Of a DNA stretch of 64,000 nt, positions 32,370 through 44,323 are shown piece by piece. A program made the position numbers and the translations under genes. The DNA comes from Lamellibrachia satsuma (Eukaryota > Annelida > Polychaeta > Sabellida > Siboglinidae), in assembly GCA_033239005.1 (NCBI GenBank), contig BSQZ01000011.1, forward strand, positions 275,001-339,000, read 5' to 3'. Each line of letters starts with the position of its first letter. The stretch's first letter is position 1. The notes under the pieces were generated by a model that saw nothing but the letters and a program-made list of their open reading frames with translations, had not been told where the DNA came from and searched no databases.

Positions 32370-33717
32370 GTGGATCCTCTTTGTGACTTCGAACTAGCTA
32401 CATGCAATGACATCTGTAATCTGGTAATGAAGGGTACTAGCAAACTTTCAACTGACATCGACATCATTTCTGCAACCCTGCTTAGATCGAACATTGCTAC
32501 ACTCGCACCGGTGTTAACACGCATTGTGAACCTGTCGATCGAGTCCTCAACAATGCCAGCTGTTATGAAACACGTCGTCGTGACACCATTGTTAAAGAAG
32601 AGTGATCTTGACCCTGAAATACTATCCAACTAAAGACCGATATCCAACCTGAGTTTCATATCAAAACTCCTCGAGAAGTATGTAGCATCGCAAATCCGGC
32701 AGTACATGGACTCGAATGATCTCTTCGATGTTTTTCAGAGTGCGTATCGTCCTGCTCACAGCTGTGAAACAGCTCTCGTTCGTATACAAGACGACATTCT
32801 ACATTCGCTCGACAATCGGAATACCGTGATATTGGTGTTGCTCGATCTCAGTGCTGCCTTCGATACTGTTGATCATCGTCTGCTTCTAGACAAACTGCAC
32901 GAAATTGGCATATGTGACAACGCACACGACTGGATACAGTCTTACCTTTCGCAACGAACGCAAGCTGTTAAAGTTGATAACGTCACCTCAAGAAGTGTTG
33001 GTTTATGCTCTGGTGTACCGCAGGGTAGCGTGCTGGGACCCTTGTTTTTTACAATCTATTGTCTGGGGCTCAACCATGTCTTCGAACACCACCAACTCCG
33101 TTACCACATGTATGCTGACGATACCCAGCTGTATGTGGAATTTCCACGTGATCAGCCAGCGCATGCTACAACTGCCATTGACCGCATATCGCGATGTACC
33201 GCCGATGTAAAGTCATGGATGGTGTCCCACAACCTTCTTCTTAGCGAGTGTAAAACGGAAGCCGTCGTGATTTCCGCGGCGCAGAATCGCTTGATTGATG
33301 TCTGTGGCTGCTCCGTCACGCCGAAACCATTTATCCGCGACATCGGTTTTGTATTTGATGACACAATGACAATGGCGGCGCAGATACGCCGTGTCTGCCA
33401 GGTGGCATACTGTCACATTCGCGGCATTGCAACCATCAGAAAATGCCTTTCCACCATTGCTTGCAAAACAATTATTCATGCTTTAGTCATGTCGCGCTTG
33501 GACTTCGGCAACGCTATGTTTTATGGACTGCCCGAGACGCAGCTGCGGAAACTGCAGATGATTCAAAACTAAGCGGCACGGCTGATTACTGGAACCCGCA
33601 GGGCCGACACTGTGGAACGCCCTGCCTCCCGCAATTAGGCAAGCCAACTCCGTTGCGGTATTCAAGTCACTTCTAAAAACACATCTCTTTCGCGAAGCCT
33701 TTCGAACACTCTGTTGA
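32370..33717 (+). pseudogene. L2-like reverse transcriptase, interrupted
   Basis: One frame (32370-33572) carries LSTDIDIISATLL, HVVVTPLLKKSDLDPEILSN, then a stop at 32631-32633 where the family has Tyr (NYRPISNLS), and continues ISNLSFISKLLEKYV. Motif A is LLDLSAAFDTVDH, motif B SGVPQGSVLGPLFF, and motif C YADDTQLYV (YADD at residues 136-139 from the Met at 32706). After LQMIQN another stop (33570) precedes AARLITGTRRAD. A deletion of the connection region then joins, in another frame, TLWNALPPAIRQANSVAVFK and HLFREAF, the usual C-terminal end, to the stop at 33717. The catalytic aspartates are intact, but at least three breaks disable it. Confidence 0.88.
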
Positions 33718-34090
33718 TATTTTAATCACTCGAACATTTTACTTATTTAACTTATTATTATTTATTTAATTTGTTTATTTAACTTATCTGATTAACTTAT
33801 ATGTTTATCTAATGTATCAACTTAATTGTAGTTCTTTATTTTATCTTTTTATTTATTATTTATTTATTTTATTTTATGTATTTATTTAATTTCTTGACAT
33901 AATTAATTCATTTAAATCATTTAGTGAACTTTTTATTTAACTTATGTTTACCTGTCTTTTAATCACATTTTATTTTAGCACTTCAATTTATTTAAAATTA
34001 TTTAGCATTACCTTGTTAGCGCCTTTGAGCAGGTTTTTAACCAGGATACACGGCGCATTATAAATGCATAATAATAAATAAATGAATAAA
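33718..34090 (+). other. AT-rich 3' end of L2-like element
   Basis: A T-rich stretch of TTTATTTAA-type repeats (33720-33990), then a conserved-looking 3' tail with a final TAAATAAATGAATAAA repeat. No gene. Confidence 0.75.
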
Positions 34091-37000
34091 TACAAAAATA
34101 TAATATATTGTCAACGATACATACACAACAAGGGTGATTCTCAAGCACACAATGAAATCGACGAGTAAGCCTGTGGCTTAGACGCACACAAACACGCGTT
34201 GACTGGGCGACGGCCGACTGCATGCACACATGCGGCGCAACAAGTAGCAGCAGACGGCGTCATAGTTCTATGTACACCGCTTTGGAGACTAGCTGTGTTT
34301 CATATACTGAATAGTACGACAACTTAACTTCAATTCGGTCAGGGGAATTATTGTGTAATAAAAAAATACGCGCTCAGTTACGCAAAATTTCTGAGTTTGT
34401 TGCAATGTAAAGTGGAGCTGTTTAGCTGTGCGTGAATGCCTATCCACGTTGAGGAAATGTTAACGAAGTTCGCCAGATGGCGCCAACGGTCGATGGATTC
34501 AGACTACAGTTACTATTGCGGGCGTGTTACTGACGAATGTAGAACCTAACTATACGCAATATAGCCGATTTCTGTTATTCGATTTGCCAAATAGTAATTG
34601 TATTCAGCCAGCAACGTTGGAACCTTTGAAATACTTTACTTTTGTCAGTGAGATGTTGCGGTATGACGCGGATTTCAAGAAACGTCGGTACTTTGATAGT
34701 GACATTCCCGAAACACCAGTAGGCGTATAAATATGTTTTACGAAAACTGCCATGTTTAATGAGATTTAAAGCGCGTTTACGACGTGAGTGTATGTGATTT
34801 CCATTACACTTGTTCAACACATTAAAAGCATAAGGCAAGTTGTTGTCAAGATGTTTTACAATCCACAAGCTGTGATATTTCGTTGAAGAGTGTTTTGTAT
34901 TGTCTGATTTTCATGTATGGCATGGTTAATTTAACTAATATGTAATACGATTTATTGAAAGTATTTCAACACATCCTGTGATTACGTGTCAGAAACTTTT
35001 ACCGCTTAATGAAATTTACTTTTGACATTTTACAAAATAGTAATCTCTACAGTGTGCATAGCGCTTCGGTGTATACTTTTCGAAACTGACGAAACGCTGA
35101 TTCTCGAGATAATGGTGCGTATGTCCCGATATTTTAATTGTAATTGTATTCAGCCAGCAACGTTGGAACCTTTGAAATACTTTACCTTTGTCAGTGAGAT
35201 GTTGCGGTATGACGCGGATTTCAAGAAACGTCGGTACTTTGATAGTGATATTCTCGAAACACCAGTAGGCGTATAAACATGTTTTGCGAAAACTGCCATG
35301 TTTAAAGAGATTTAAAGCGCGTTTCCGACGTGAGTGTATGTGATTTCCATTACACTTGTTCAACACATTAAAAGCATAAGGCAAGTTGTTGTCAAGATAT
35401 TTTACAGTCCACAGGCTGAGATATTTCGTTGAAGAGTTTTTTGTATTGTCTGATTTTCATGTATGACATGGTTAATTTAACAAATATGTAATACGATTTA
35501 TTGAAAGTATTTCAACACATCCTGTGATTACGTGTCAGAAACGTGAGAAATACAAACTTTTACCGCTTAATGAAATTTACTTTTGACATTTTACAAAATA
35601 GTCATCCCTACAGTGTGCATAGCGCTTCGGTGTATATTTTTCGAAACTGACGAAACGTTGATTCTCGAGATAATGGTGCGTATGTCCTGATATTTGAATT
35701 GTAATTGTATTCAGCCAGCAATGTTTGAACCTTTGAAATACTTTACCTCTGTCAGAGAGATGTTGCGGCATGACGCGGATTTCAAGAAACGTCGGTACTT
35801 TGATATTCCTGAAACACCAGTAGGCGTATAAATATGTTTTGCGAAAACTGCCATGTTTGATGAGATTTAAAGCGCGTGTGCGACGTGAGTGTATGTGATT
35901 TCCATTATACTTGTTCAACACATTAAATGCATATGAAAGGCAAGTTGTTGCCAAGATGTTTAACAATTTAGGATGTGATATTTCATTAAAGAGTTTTTTG
36001 TATTGTCTGATTTTCATGTATGACATGGTTAATTTAACTAATATGTAATACGATTTATTGAAAGTATTTCAACACATCCTGTGATTACGTGTCAGAAACG
36101 TGAGAAATACAAACTTTTACCGCTTATTGAAATTTACTTTTGACATTTTACAAAATAGTCATCTCTACAGTGTGCATAGCGCTTCGGTGTATACTTTTCG
36201 AAACTGAAGAAAAGCTGATTCTTGAGATAATGGTGCGTATGTCCTGATATTGGAAAGAAATCAACATACCTACATCTAATTGGAGTACACCGTTTATTCA
36301 CCCTCTCGAATGTCACGTAGTTTATCGGTCTAATAAGTTACGTAACGAACGTAACCGAGACGTAATGAAATGACATAACACTACATCTCCATATCTCGAT
36401 CACTGTGAAACGATATTAACAAGAGATCCACGAATAGGGAAGCCCAAATTACAATACTTCTATCATTATTTCTACAACTATTTTCTTGTGCCAATTCCTT
36501 TTCGTCTATTTTAATATGCCCATTTCCAGTGTTGCTCAATCGCATTCTTTTACTTTTCTCACAAGTATCATCTCTTACGTTCAGGAATCATCTGTGCTAC
36601 TCGCCTCTGTATTCGTGAGCACACTTGCTACACTTGATTCGACTCACTTAATGTAGCCGCCGTTCGAAATCTAAATAGTGCTGCCTGTGTACTGTATGGC
36701 AACCAAGACGTCAAGAAGTAACCGTTTGTTTATAAGAAGAATAGGGAAGGGGACGCAATTGTTATGACCTAGGTGTGCGGGTGATATATCAAACGCCGCA
36801 CGACATCTTCCAGAAAACGAAGCGACTGTCGGTGAATTGAAACGAGCACGTCTTTTCGGGCTCATGGGTCTGATCATTTCCTTTCACCGACAATTGCTCG
36901 TTCGACAACGTCTAAGTAGCGAATGAGACCAAACACAGGTTTCAAGTACAAAAATATAATATATTGGCAACGATACATACACAACAAGGGTGATTCTCAA

Positions 37001-37254
37001 GCACACAATGAAATTGACGAGTAAGCCTGTGACATAGACGCACACAAACACGCGTTGACTGGGCGACGGCCGATTGCATGCACACAAGCGGCGCCACAAG
37101 TAGCAGCAGACTGCGTCATAGTTCTATGTACACCGCTTCGGAGACTAGCTCCTAGCGTCGATAAATTACATGTAACGTTCGAAAAATAGTAGTATTTACA
37201 AAGATCGACAGTCTTAGGCATACGGGGAAGGACGATCACGGCAGTTTACGCTTT
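34091..37254. other. Unit 8: array unit without an H1 gene
   Basis: From 34091 an A-type H1 3' flank runs to GAGACTAGCT (34292) and then jumps to the far upstream spacer (GTTTCATATACTGAATAG). The whole H1 gene, its promoter and the near upstream region, about 1.5 kb, are missing. The CTCF-like motif is at 34470-34484. A piece of spacer is then present three times (34594, 35140, 35701), after which B-type spacer and the unit 9 3' flank follow. No intact gene is left. Confidence 0.85.
34594..36240. repeat. Spacer segment triplicated, about 550 bp each
   Basis: GTAATTGTATTCAGCCAGCA recurs at 34594, 35140 and 35701 (periods 546 and 561 bp; the third copy has AATG in place of AACG after it). At the two inner junctions GTATGTCC[TC]GATATTT is joined to AATTGTAATTG. 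Copies differ by several per cent, so the event predates the homogenisation of units 12-17. Confidence 0.88.
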
Positions 37255-37809
37255 CTACGCTGCCACCTTCTTCGGCTTTCCTGCTGCCTTCTTCGCCTTC
37301 ACTGGTGTCTTCGCCTTCTTTGCTGCGGGCTTCTTCGCTTTGACTGCCGTCTTCGGCTTCTTAGCTTTCGCGGGGCTCTTGGGCTTCTTTGCGGCTTTCT
37401 TGGGCGTCTTCACCTTCTTTGCGGCCTTCTTGGCCGTCTTCGCCTTCTTCGCGACCTTCTTCGCAGGGGTGCCGGCCGCTTTCGGCTTCTTGGCGACGAC
37501 CTTTTTCGGAGCCGCCTTGTCACCCAGACGGAAACTGCCCGACGCGCCGGAGCCCTTCGATTGCTTCAGGGCACCGTTCTTCACGCCGGCCCTCAGCGCC
37601 ATCTTCAGGTGCTGGTTGACGACGCGTTCGTCTTTGCCGACGTTGAAGTTCTTCACGATATATTTTAGGATCGCTTGTCGCGACGAACCACCACACTCCT
37701 TCAGACTGCCGACGGCTGCGGCAATCATCTCGGTGTATTTCGGGTGCGCTGCCGGCTTCTTTGGCTTGGCAGACGCAGCCTTCTTCGGTGTAGCAACAGA
37801 GGCAGACAT
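37255..37809 (-). CDS. H1: Linker histone H1, unit 9 (subfamily B, shortened end)
   Basis: A 184-residue H1, the first of subfamily B (P4S, P152, A172, V182, A184 compared with unit 5). A Lys codon has become TAG at 37255-37257, so the protein ends VAA and loses the last three residues KKA; this should matter little. R39C (KECGGSSRQ) is a radical change at a conserved basic position of the globular domain, and P126A removes one TPKK site. The promoter is intact. It may be expressed, but the combination suggests relaxed constraint. Confidence 0.92.
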   Translation of the reverse strand: MSASVATPKKAASAKPKKPAAHPKYTEMIAAAVGSLKECGGSSRQAILKYIVKNFNVGKDERVVNQHLKMALRAGVKNGALKQSKGSGASGSFRLGDKAAPKKVVAKKPKAAGTPAKKVAKKAKTAKKAAKKVKTPKKAAKKPKSPAKAKKPKTAVKAKKPAAKKAKTPVKAKKAAGKPKKVAA

Positions 37810-37892
37810 GACGACAACGGTGGTGACGGCGACGACGACGACGACAAAGTTCTGAGTTGAGAAATGCGACTTCGAGTTTATCGAGCGAGAAG

Positions 37893-37928
37893 CGAATGCT
37901 ATTCAATCGAAGCGCCTCTCGCTTTATA
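37893..37928 (-). promoter_or_regulatory. TATA box and cap motif, H1 unit 9
   Basis: TATAAAG at 37928-37922 and CATTCG at 37898-37893, 30 bp apart. Confidence 0.8.
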
Positions 37929-40469
37929 CCCGGCGCGCGGACGTGGTAGTAGAACAGCGCCAAGTCGGCTCGAGCGGCGAGCTTCGCTGCGCTGATTTAT
38001 CCAAGATGTGCTACTTGTTCGGCGAAAATGCTTTATTATAGCATCGTCGCCGCAATAAAACATAGACATCGCAACGGTTTTACAAACTAGAAACGTCACT
38101 CTTTCTATCAGTATGTTTACATTACTGATGGAATATATGTTTCCATTCAGTTTCCCACTTGAAACTAAATTTTGCCGTGTTCGATCATCTAAGCTCGATA
38201 CTAATGTACTAATATTTCGTTTTTGCGCTGAAACTTTTCGAAAGTGTTTCACTTGAGTTGTGGGAGAACTACTATTCGATCATATTCCGTTGTACACGAA
38301 CCGATTCACGTCGATCTACTGTGAAAAAATGGTCGATAAAGACAACCATAGTAGCACAGATTCGATTCGTCCCGCCATCTTGTAACGGCTCCGCTCGAAA
38401 GTATACTAGTTGAATTTTCGCAAAATATTCTCTCAAAAATTTTTTTTTACAATGTATGTAGAAATCGTTTCGTTTCTACATATTATCTACATGCATCAAG
38501 TTGCTGTTTCCGCACAGTTTCGGCTACAGGCGAAGAATTATTTGCGATCGTCTCGTACGTAAACTCTGTCGTGCAGTTCGACACAGTTTAATGACAACAT
38601 TTAGAGGAGCGCAGATTTACCGACAAAATGTTTCATATGCTGAATAGTACGACAACTTAACTTCAATTCGGTCAGGGGAATGATTGTGTAATAAAAAATA
38701 GGCGCTCAGTTACGCAAAATTTCTGAGTTTGTTGCAATGTAAAGTCGAGCTGTTCAGCTGTGCGTGAATGCCTATCCACGTTGAGGAAATGTTAACGAAG
38801 TTCGCCAGATGGCGCCAACTGTCGATGGATTCAGACTACAGTTACTCTTGCGGGCGTGTTACAGACAAATGTAGAGCCTAACAATACGCAATATAGCCGA
38901 TTTCAATGATTCGATTTGCCAAATAGTAATTGTATTCAGCCAGCAACGTTGGAACCTTTGAAATAATTTACCTTTGTCAGTGAGATGTTGCGGTATGACG
39001 CGGATTTCAAGAAACGTCGGTACTTTGATAGTGATATTCCCGAAACACCAGTAGGCGTATAAATATGTTTTGCGAAAACTGCCATGTTTGATGAGATTTA
39101 AAGCGCGTGTGCGACGTGAGTGTATGTGATTTCCATTATACTTGTTCAACACATTAAATGCATATGAAAGGCAAGTTGTTGCCAAGATGTATAACAATTT
39201 AGGCTGTGATATTTCATTAAAGAGTTTTTTGTATTGTCTGATTTTCATGTATGACATGGTTAATTTAACTAATATGTAATACGATTTATTGAAAGTATTT
39301 CAACACATCCTGTGATTACGTGTCAGAAACGTGAGAAATACAAACTTTTACCGCTTATTGAAATTTACTTTTGACATTTTACAAAATAGTCATCTCTACA
39401 GTGTGCATAACGCTTCGGTGTATACTTTTCGAAACTGACGAAACGCTGATTCTTGAGATAATGGTGCGTATGTCCTGATATTGGAAAGAAATCAACATAC
39501 CTACATCTAATTGGAGTACACCGTTTATTCACCCTCTCGAATGTCACGTAGTTTATCGGTCTAATAAGTTACGTAACGAACGTAACCGAGACGTAATGAA
39601 ATGACATAACACTACATCTCCATATCTCGATCACTGTGAAACGATATTAACAAGAGATCCACGAATAGGGAAGCCCAAATTACAATACTTCTATCATTAT
39701 TTCTACAACTATGTGCCAATTCCTTTTCGTCTATTTTAATATGCCCATTTCCAGTGTTGCTCAATCGCATTCTTTTACTTTTCTCACAAGTATCATCTCT
39801 TACGTTCAGGAATCATCTGTGCTACTCGCCTCTGTATTCGTGAGCACACTTGCTATACTTGATTCGACTCACTTAATGTAGCCGCCGTTCGAAATTTAAT
39901 AGTGCTGCCTGTGTACTGTATGGCAACCAAGACGTCAAGAAGTAACCGTTTGTTTATAAGAAGAATAGGGAAGGGGACGCAATTGTTATGACCTAGGTGT
40001 GCTTGTGATATATCAAACGCCGCACGACATCTACCAGAAAACGAAGCGACTGTCGGTGAATTGAAACGAGCACGTCTTTTCGGGCTCATGGGTCTGATCA
40101 TTTCCTTTCACCGACAATTGCTCGTTCGACAACGTCTAAGTAGCGAATGAGACCAAACACAGGTTTCAAGTACAAAAATATAATATATTGGCAACGATAC
40201 ATACACAACAAGGGTGATTCTCAAGCACACAATGAAATTGACGAGTAAGCCTGTGACTTAGACGCACACAAACACGCGTTGACTGGGCGACGGCCGACTG
40301 CATGCACACAAGCGGCGCCACAAGTAGCAGCAGACTGCGTCATAGTTCTATGTACACCGCTTCGGAGACTAGCTCCTAGCGTCGATAAATTACATGTAAC
40401 GTTCGAAAAATAGTAGTATTTACAAAGATCGACAGTCTTAGGCATACGGGGAAGGACGATCACGGCAGT
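37929..40469. other. Spacer between H1 units 9 and 10
   Basis: No gene is recognised. B-type spacer with the CTCF-like motif at 38802-38816. An eight-base deletion near 39710 (CAACTATGTGCC, where others have CAACTATTTTCTTGTGCC) is private to this spacer. A 132-codon minus-strand frame at 38859-39257 recurs in most B spacers; being shared by near-identical repeats, it is not evidence of coding. Confidence 0.6.
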
Positions 40470-40975
40470 TTACGCCTTCTTCGCTGCCACCTTCTTCGGT
40501 TTTGCTGCTGCCTTCTTCGCCTTCACAGGTGTCATCGCCTTCTTCGCTTTCACGGCCGTATTCGGTTTGTTTGAATTCGCGGGGCTCTTGGGCTACTTTG
40601 CGGACTTCTTGGGCGTCTTCACATTCTTTGCGGCCTTCTTTGTCGTCACCTACTTCGCGACCTACTTCACAAATGTGCCGGTCGCTTTCGGCTTCTTTGC
40701 GACGACCTTTTCAGAGCCGCCTTGTCTCCCAGACAGAAACCGTTCTTCACGCCGGCCTTCAGCGCCATCTTCAGGTGCTGGTTGACGACGCGTTATTCTT
40801 CGTCGACGTTGAAGTTCTTCACGATATATTTCAGGATCGACTGTCGCGACGAACCACCACGCTCCTTCAGACTGCCGACGGCTGCGGCAATCATCTCGGT
40901 GTATTTCGGGTGCGCTGCCGGCTTCTTTGGCTTGGCAGACGCAGCCTTCTTCGGTGTAGCAACAGAGGCAGACAT
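40470..40975 (-). pseudogene. H1: H1 pseudogene, unit 10 (subfamily B)
   Basis: The first 57 codons (MSASVATP to KNFNV) follow subfamily B apart from A46S, but the frame then reads DEE and stops at 40793. Downstream there is a deletion of about 39 bp covering the [17 protein letters not shown] coding region, loss of one T in the CCTTTTT run, and many substitutions through the tail. The damaged core (about 40500-40830) is much more divergent than its flanks, which match neighbouring units almost exactly. The promoter and cap motif remain, so a transcript is possible without a functional protein. Confidence 0.92.
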
Positions 40976-41058
40976 GACGACTACGGTGGTGACGGCGACG
41001 ACGACGACGACAAAGTTCTGAGTTGAGAAATGCGACTTCGAGTTTATCGAGCGAGAAG

Positions 41059-41094
41059 CGAATGCTATTCAATCGAAGCGCCTCTCACTTTATA
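41059..41094 (-). promoter_or_regulatory. TATA box and cap motif, pseudogene unit 10
   Basis: TATAAAG at 41094-41088 and CATTCG at 41064-41059. Identical to that of unit 11, including the CTCTCACTTTATA context. Confidence 0.75.
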
Positions 41095-43640
41095 CCCGGC
41101 GCGCGGACGTGGTAGTAGAACAGCGCAAAGTCGGCTCGAGCGGCGAGCTTCGCTGCGCTGATTTATCCAAGATGTGCTACTTGTTCGGCGAAAATGCTTT
41201 ATTATAGCATCGTCGCCGCAATAAAACATAGACATCGCAACGGTTTTACAAACTAGAAACGTCACTCTTTCTATCAGTATGTTTACATTACTGATGGAAT
41301 ATATGTTTCCATTCAGTTTCCCACTTGAAACTAAATTTTGCCGTGTTCGATCATCTAAGCTCGATACTAATGTACTAATATTTCGTTTTTGCGCTGAAAC
41401 TTTTCGAAAGTGTTTCACTTGAGTTGTGGGAGAACTACTATTCGATCATATTCCCTTGTACACGAACCGATTCACGTCGATCTACTGTGAAAAAATGGCC
41501 GATAAAGACAACCATAGTAGCACAGATTCGATTCGTCCCGCCATCTTGTAACGGCTCCGCTCGAAATTATACTAGTTGAATTTTCGCAAAATATCCTCTC
41601 AAAAATGTTTTGTACAATGTATGTAGAAATCGTTTCGATTCTACATATTATCTACATGCATCAAGTTGCTGTTTCCGCACAGTTTCGGCTACAGGCGAAG
41701 AATTATTTGCGATCGTCTCGTACGTACACTCTGTCGTGCAGTTCGACACAGTTTAATGACAACATTTAGAGGAGCGCAGATTTACCGACAAAATGTTTCA
41801 TATGCTGAATAGTACGACAACTTAACTTCAATTCGGTCAGGGGAATGATTGTGTAATAAAAAATAGGCGCTCAGTTACGCAAAATTTCTGAGTTTGTTGC
41901 AATGTAAAGTCGAGCTGTTCAGCTGTGCGTGAATGCCTATCCACGTTGAGGAAATGTTAACGAAGTTCGCCAGATGGCGCCAACTGTCGATGGATTCAGA
42001 CTACAGTTACTCTTGCGGGCGTGTTACAGACAAATGTAGAGCCTAACAATACGCAATATAGCCGATTTCAATGATTCGATTTGCCAAATAGTAATTGTAT
42101 TCAGCCAGCAACGTTGGAACCTTTGAAATAATTTACCTTTGTCAGTGAGATGTTGCGGTATGACGCGGATTTCAAGAAACGTCGGTACTTTGATAGTGAT
42201 ATTCCCGAAACACCAGTAGGCGTATAAATATGTTTTGCGAAAACTGCCATGTTTGATGAGATTTAAAGCGCGTGTGCGACGTGAGTGTATGTGATTTCCA
42301 TTATACTTGTTCAACACATTAAATGCATATGAAAGGCAAGTTGTTGCCAAGATGTTTAACAATTTAGGCTGTGATGTTTCATTAAAGAGTTTTTGTATTG
42401 TCTGATTTTCATGTATGACATGGTTAATTTAACTAATATGTAATACGATTTATTGAAAGTATTTCAACACATCCTGTGATTACGTGTCAGAAACGTGAGA
42501 AATACAAACTTTTACCGCTTATTGAAATTTACTTTTGACATTTTACAAAATAGTCATCTCTACAGTGTGCATAGCGCTTCGGTGTATACTTTTCGAAACT
42601 GACGAAACGCTGATTCTTGAGATAATGGTGCGTATGTCCTGATATTGGAAAGAAATCAACATATCTACATCTAATTGGAGTACACCGTTTATTCACCCTC
42701 TCGAATGTCATGCAGTTTATCGGTCTAATAAGTTACGTAACGAACGTAACCGAGACGTAATGAAATGACATAACACTACATCTCCATATCTCGATCACTG
42801 TGAAACGATATTAACAAGAGATCCACGAATAGGGAAGCCCAAATTACAATACTTCTATCATTATTTCTACAACTATTTTCTTGTGCCAATTCCTTTTCGT
42901 CTATTTTAATATGCCCATTTCCAGTGTTGCTCAATCGCATTCTTTTACTTTTCTCACAAGTATCATCTCTTACGTTCAGGAATCATCTGTGCTACTCGCC
43001 TCTGTATTCGTGAGCACACTTGCTACACTTGATTCGACTCACTTAATGTAGCCGCCGTTCGAAATCTAAATAGTGCTGCCTGTGTACTGTATGGCAACCA
43101 AGACGTCAAGAAGTAACCGTTTGTTTATAAGAAGAATAGGGAAGGGGACGCAATTGTTATGACCTAGGTGTGCGGGTGATATATCAAACGCCGCACGACA
43201 TCTACCAGAAAACGAAGCTACTGTCGGTGAATTGAAACGAGCACGTCTTTTCGGGCTCATGGGTCTGATCATTTCCTTTCACCGACAATTGCTCGTTCGA
43301 CAACGTCTAAGTAGCGAATGAGACCAAACACAGGTTTCAAGTACAAAAATATAATATATTGGCAACGATACATACACAACAAGGGTGATTCTCAAGCACA
43401 CAATGAAATTGACGAGTAAGCCTGTGACATAGACGCACACAAACACGCGTTGACTGGGCGACGGCCGACTGCATGCACACAACCGGCGCCACAAGTAGCA
43501 GCAGACTGCGTCATAGTTCTATGTACACCGCTTCGGAGACTAGCTCCTAGCGTCGATAAATTACATGTAACGTTCGAAAAATAGTAGTATTTACAAAGAT
43601 CGACAGTCTTAGGCATACGGGGAAGGACGATCACGGCAGT
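41095..43640. other. Spacer between H1 units 10 and 11
   Basis: No gene is recognised. The CTCF-like motif is at 41967-41981. The sequence is close to the spacer on either side of unit 11, with a private one-base loss in the T run near 42390 (GAGTTTTTGTATTG). Confidence 0.6.
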
Positions 43641-44204
43641 TTACGCCTTCTTCGCTGCCACCTTCTTCGGCTTTCCTGCTGCCTTCTTCGCCTTCACTGG
43701 TGTCTTCGCCTTCTTTGCTGCGGGCTTCTTCGCTTTGACGGCCGTCTTCGGCTTCTTAGCTTTCGCGGGGCTCTTGGGCTTCTTTGCGGCTTTCTTGGGC
43801 GTCTTCACCTTCTTTGCGGCCTTCTTGGGCGTCTTCGCCTTCTTCGCGACCTTCTTCGCAGGGGTGCCGGCCGCTTTCGGCTTCTTGGCGACGACCTTTT
43901 TCGGAGCCGCCTTTTCACCCAGACGGAAACTGCCCGACGCGCCGGAGCCCTTCGATTGCTTCAGGGCACCGTTCTTCACGCCGGCCCTCAGCGCCATCTT
44001 CAGGTGCTGGTTGACGACGCGTTCGTCTTTGCCGACGTTGAAGTTCTTCACGATATATTTTAGGATCGCTTGTCGCGACGAACCACCACGCTCCTTCAGA
44101 CTGCCGACGGCTGCGGCAATCATCTCGGTGTATTTCGGGTGCGCTGCCGGCTTCTTTGGCTTGGCAGACGCAGCCTTCTTCGGTGTAGCAACAGAGGCAG
44201 ACAT
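43641..44204 (-). CDS. H1: Linker histone H1, unit 11 (subfamily B)
   Basis: A full-length 187-residue H1. It equals the subfamily B consensus (units 15 and 16) except for D97E at the end of the globular domain ([11 protein letters not shown]), a conservative change. All six S/T-P-x-K sites are present. The ATG at 44204 follows the cap motif at 44288-44293; the 5' UTR has GAGTTCAG in place of GAGTTGAG. Confidence 0.97.
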   Translation of the reverse strand: MSASVATPKKAASAKPKKPAAHPKYTEMIAAAVGSLKERGGSSRQAILKYIVKNFNVGKDERVVNQHLKMALRAGVKNGALKQSKGSGASGSFRLGEKAAPKKVVAKKPKAAGTPAKKVAKKAKTPKKAAKKVKTPKKAAKKPKSPAKAKKPKTAVKAKKPAAKKAKTPVKAKKAAGKPKKVAAKKA

Positions 44205-44287
44205 GACGACTACGGTGGTGACGGCGACGACGACGACGACAAAGTTCTGAGTTCAGAAATGCGACTTCGAGTTTATCGAGCGAGAAG

Positions 44288-44323
44288 CGAATGCTATTCA
44301 ATCGAAGCGCCTCTCACTTTATA
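44288..44323 (-). promoter_or_regulatory. TATA box and cap motif, H1 unit 11
   Basis: TATAAAG at 44323-44317 and CATTCG at 44293-44288. Confidence 0.8.

Larger units (their letters stand above)
30890..34090 (+). mobile_element. L2-like non-LTR retrotransposon with deletions
   Basis: About 3.2 kb inserted into the 3' flank of unit 8, between TTTCAAGT and ACAAAAATATAAT, which are continuous in every other unit. Plus-strand order: an N-terminal region, an APE endonuclease, an RT with YADD, a C-terminal end motif, an AT-rich 3' untranslated part and a tail of TAAA/TAA repeats after GGCGCATTATAAATGCATAA, a 3' end style common in L2/CR1 elements. No clear target duplication is visible. It has a frameshift, in-frame stops and internal deletions, so it cannot move on its own. 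It is older, or more damaged, than the LINE at 16101-20031. Confidence 0.87.

Noticed and set aside
38859..39257. 132-codon minus-strand frame in B spacers
   Set aside because: Broken in A spacers and in some B spacers, with no recognisable domain; openness in near-identical repeats is not evidence of coding.
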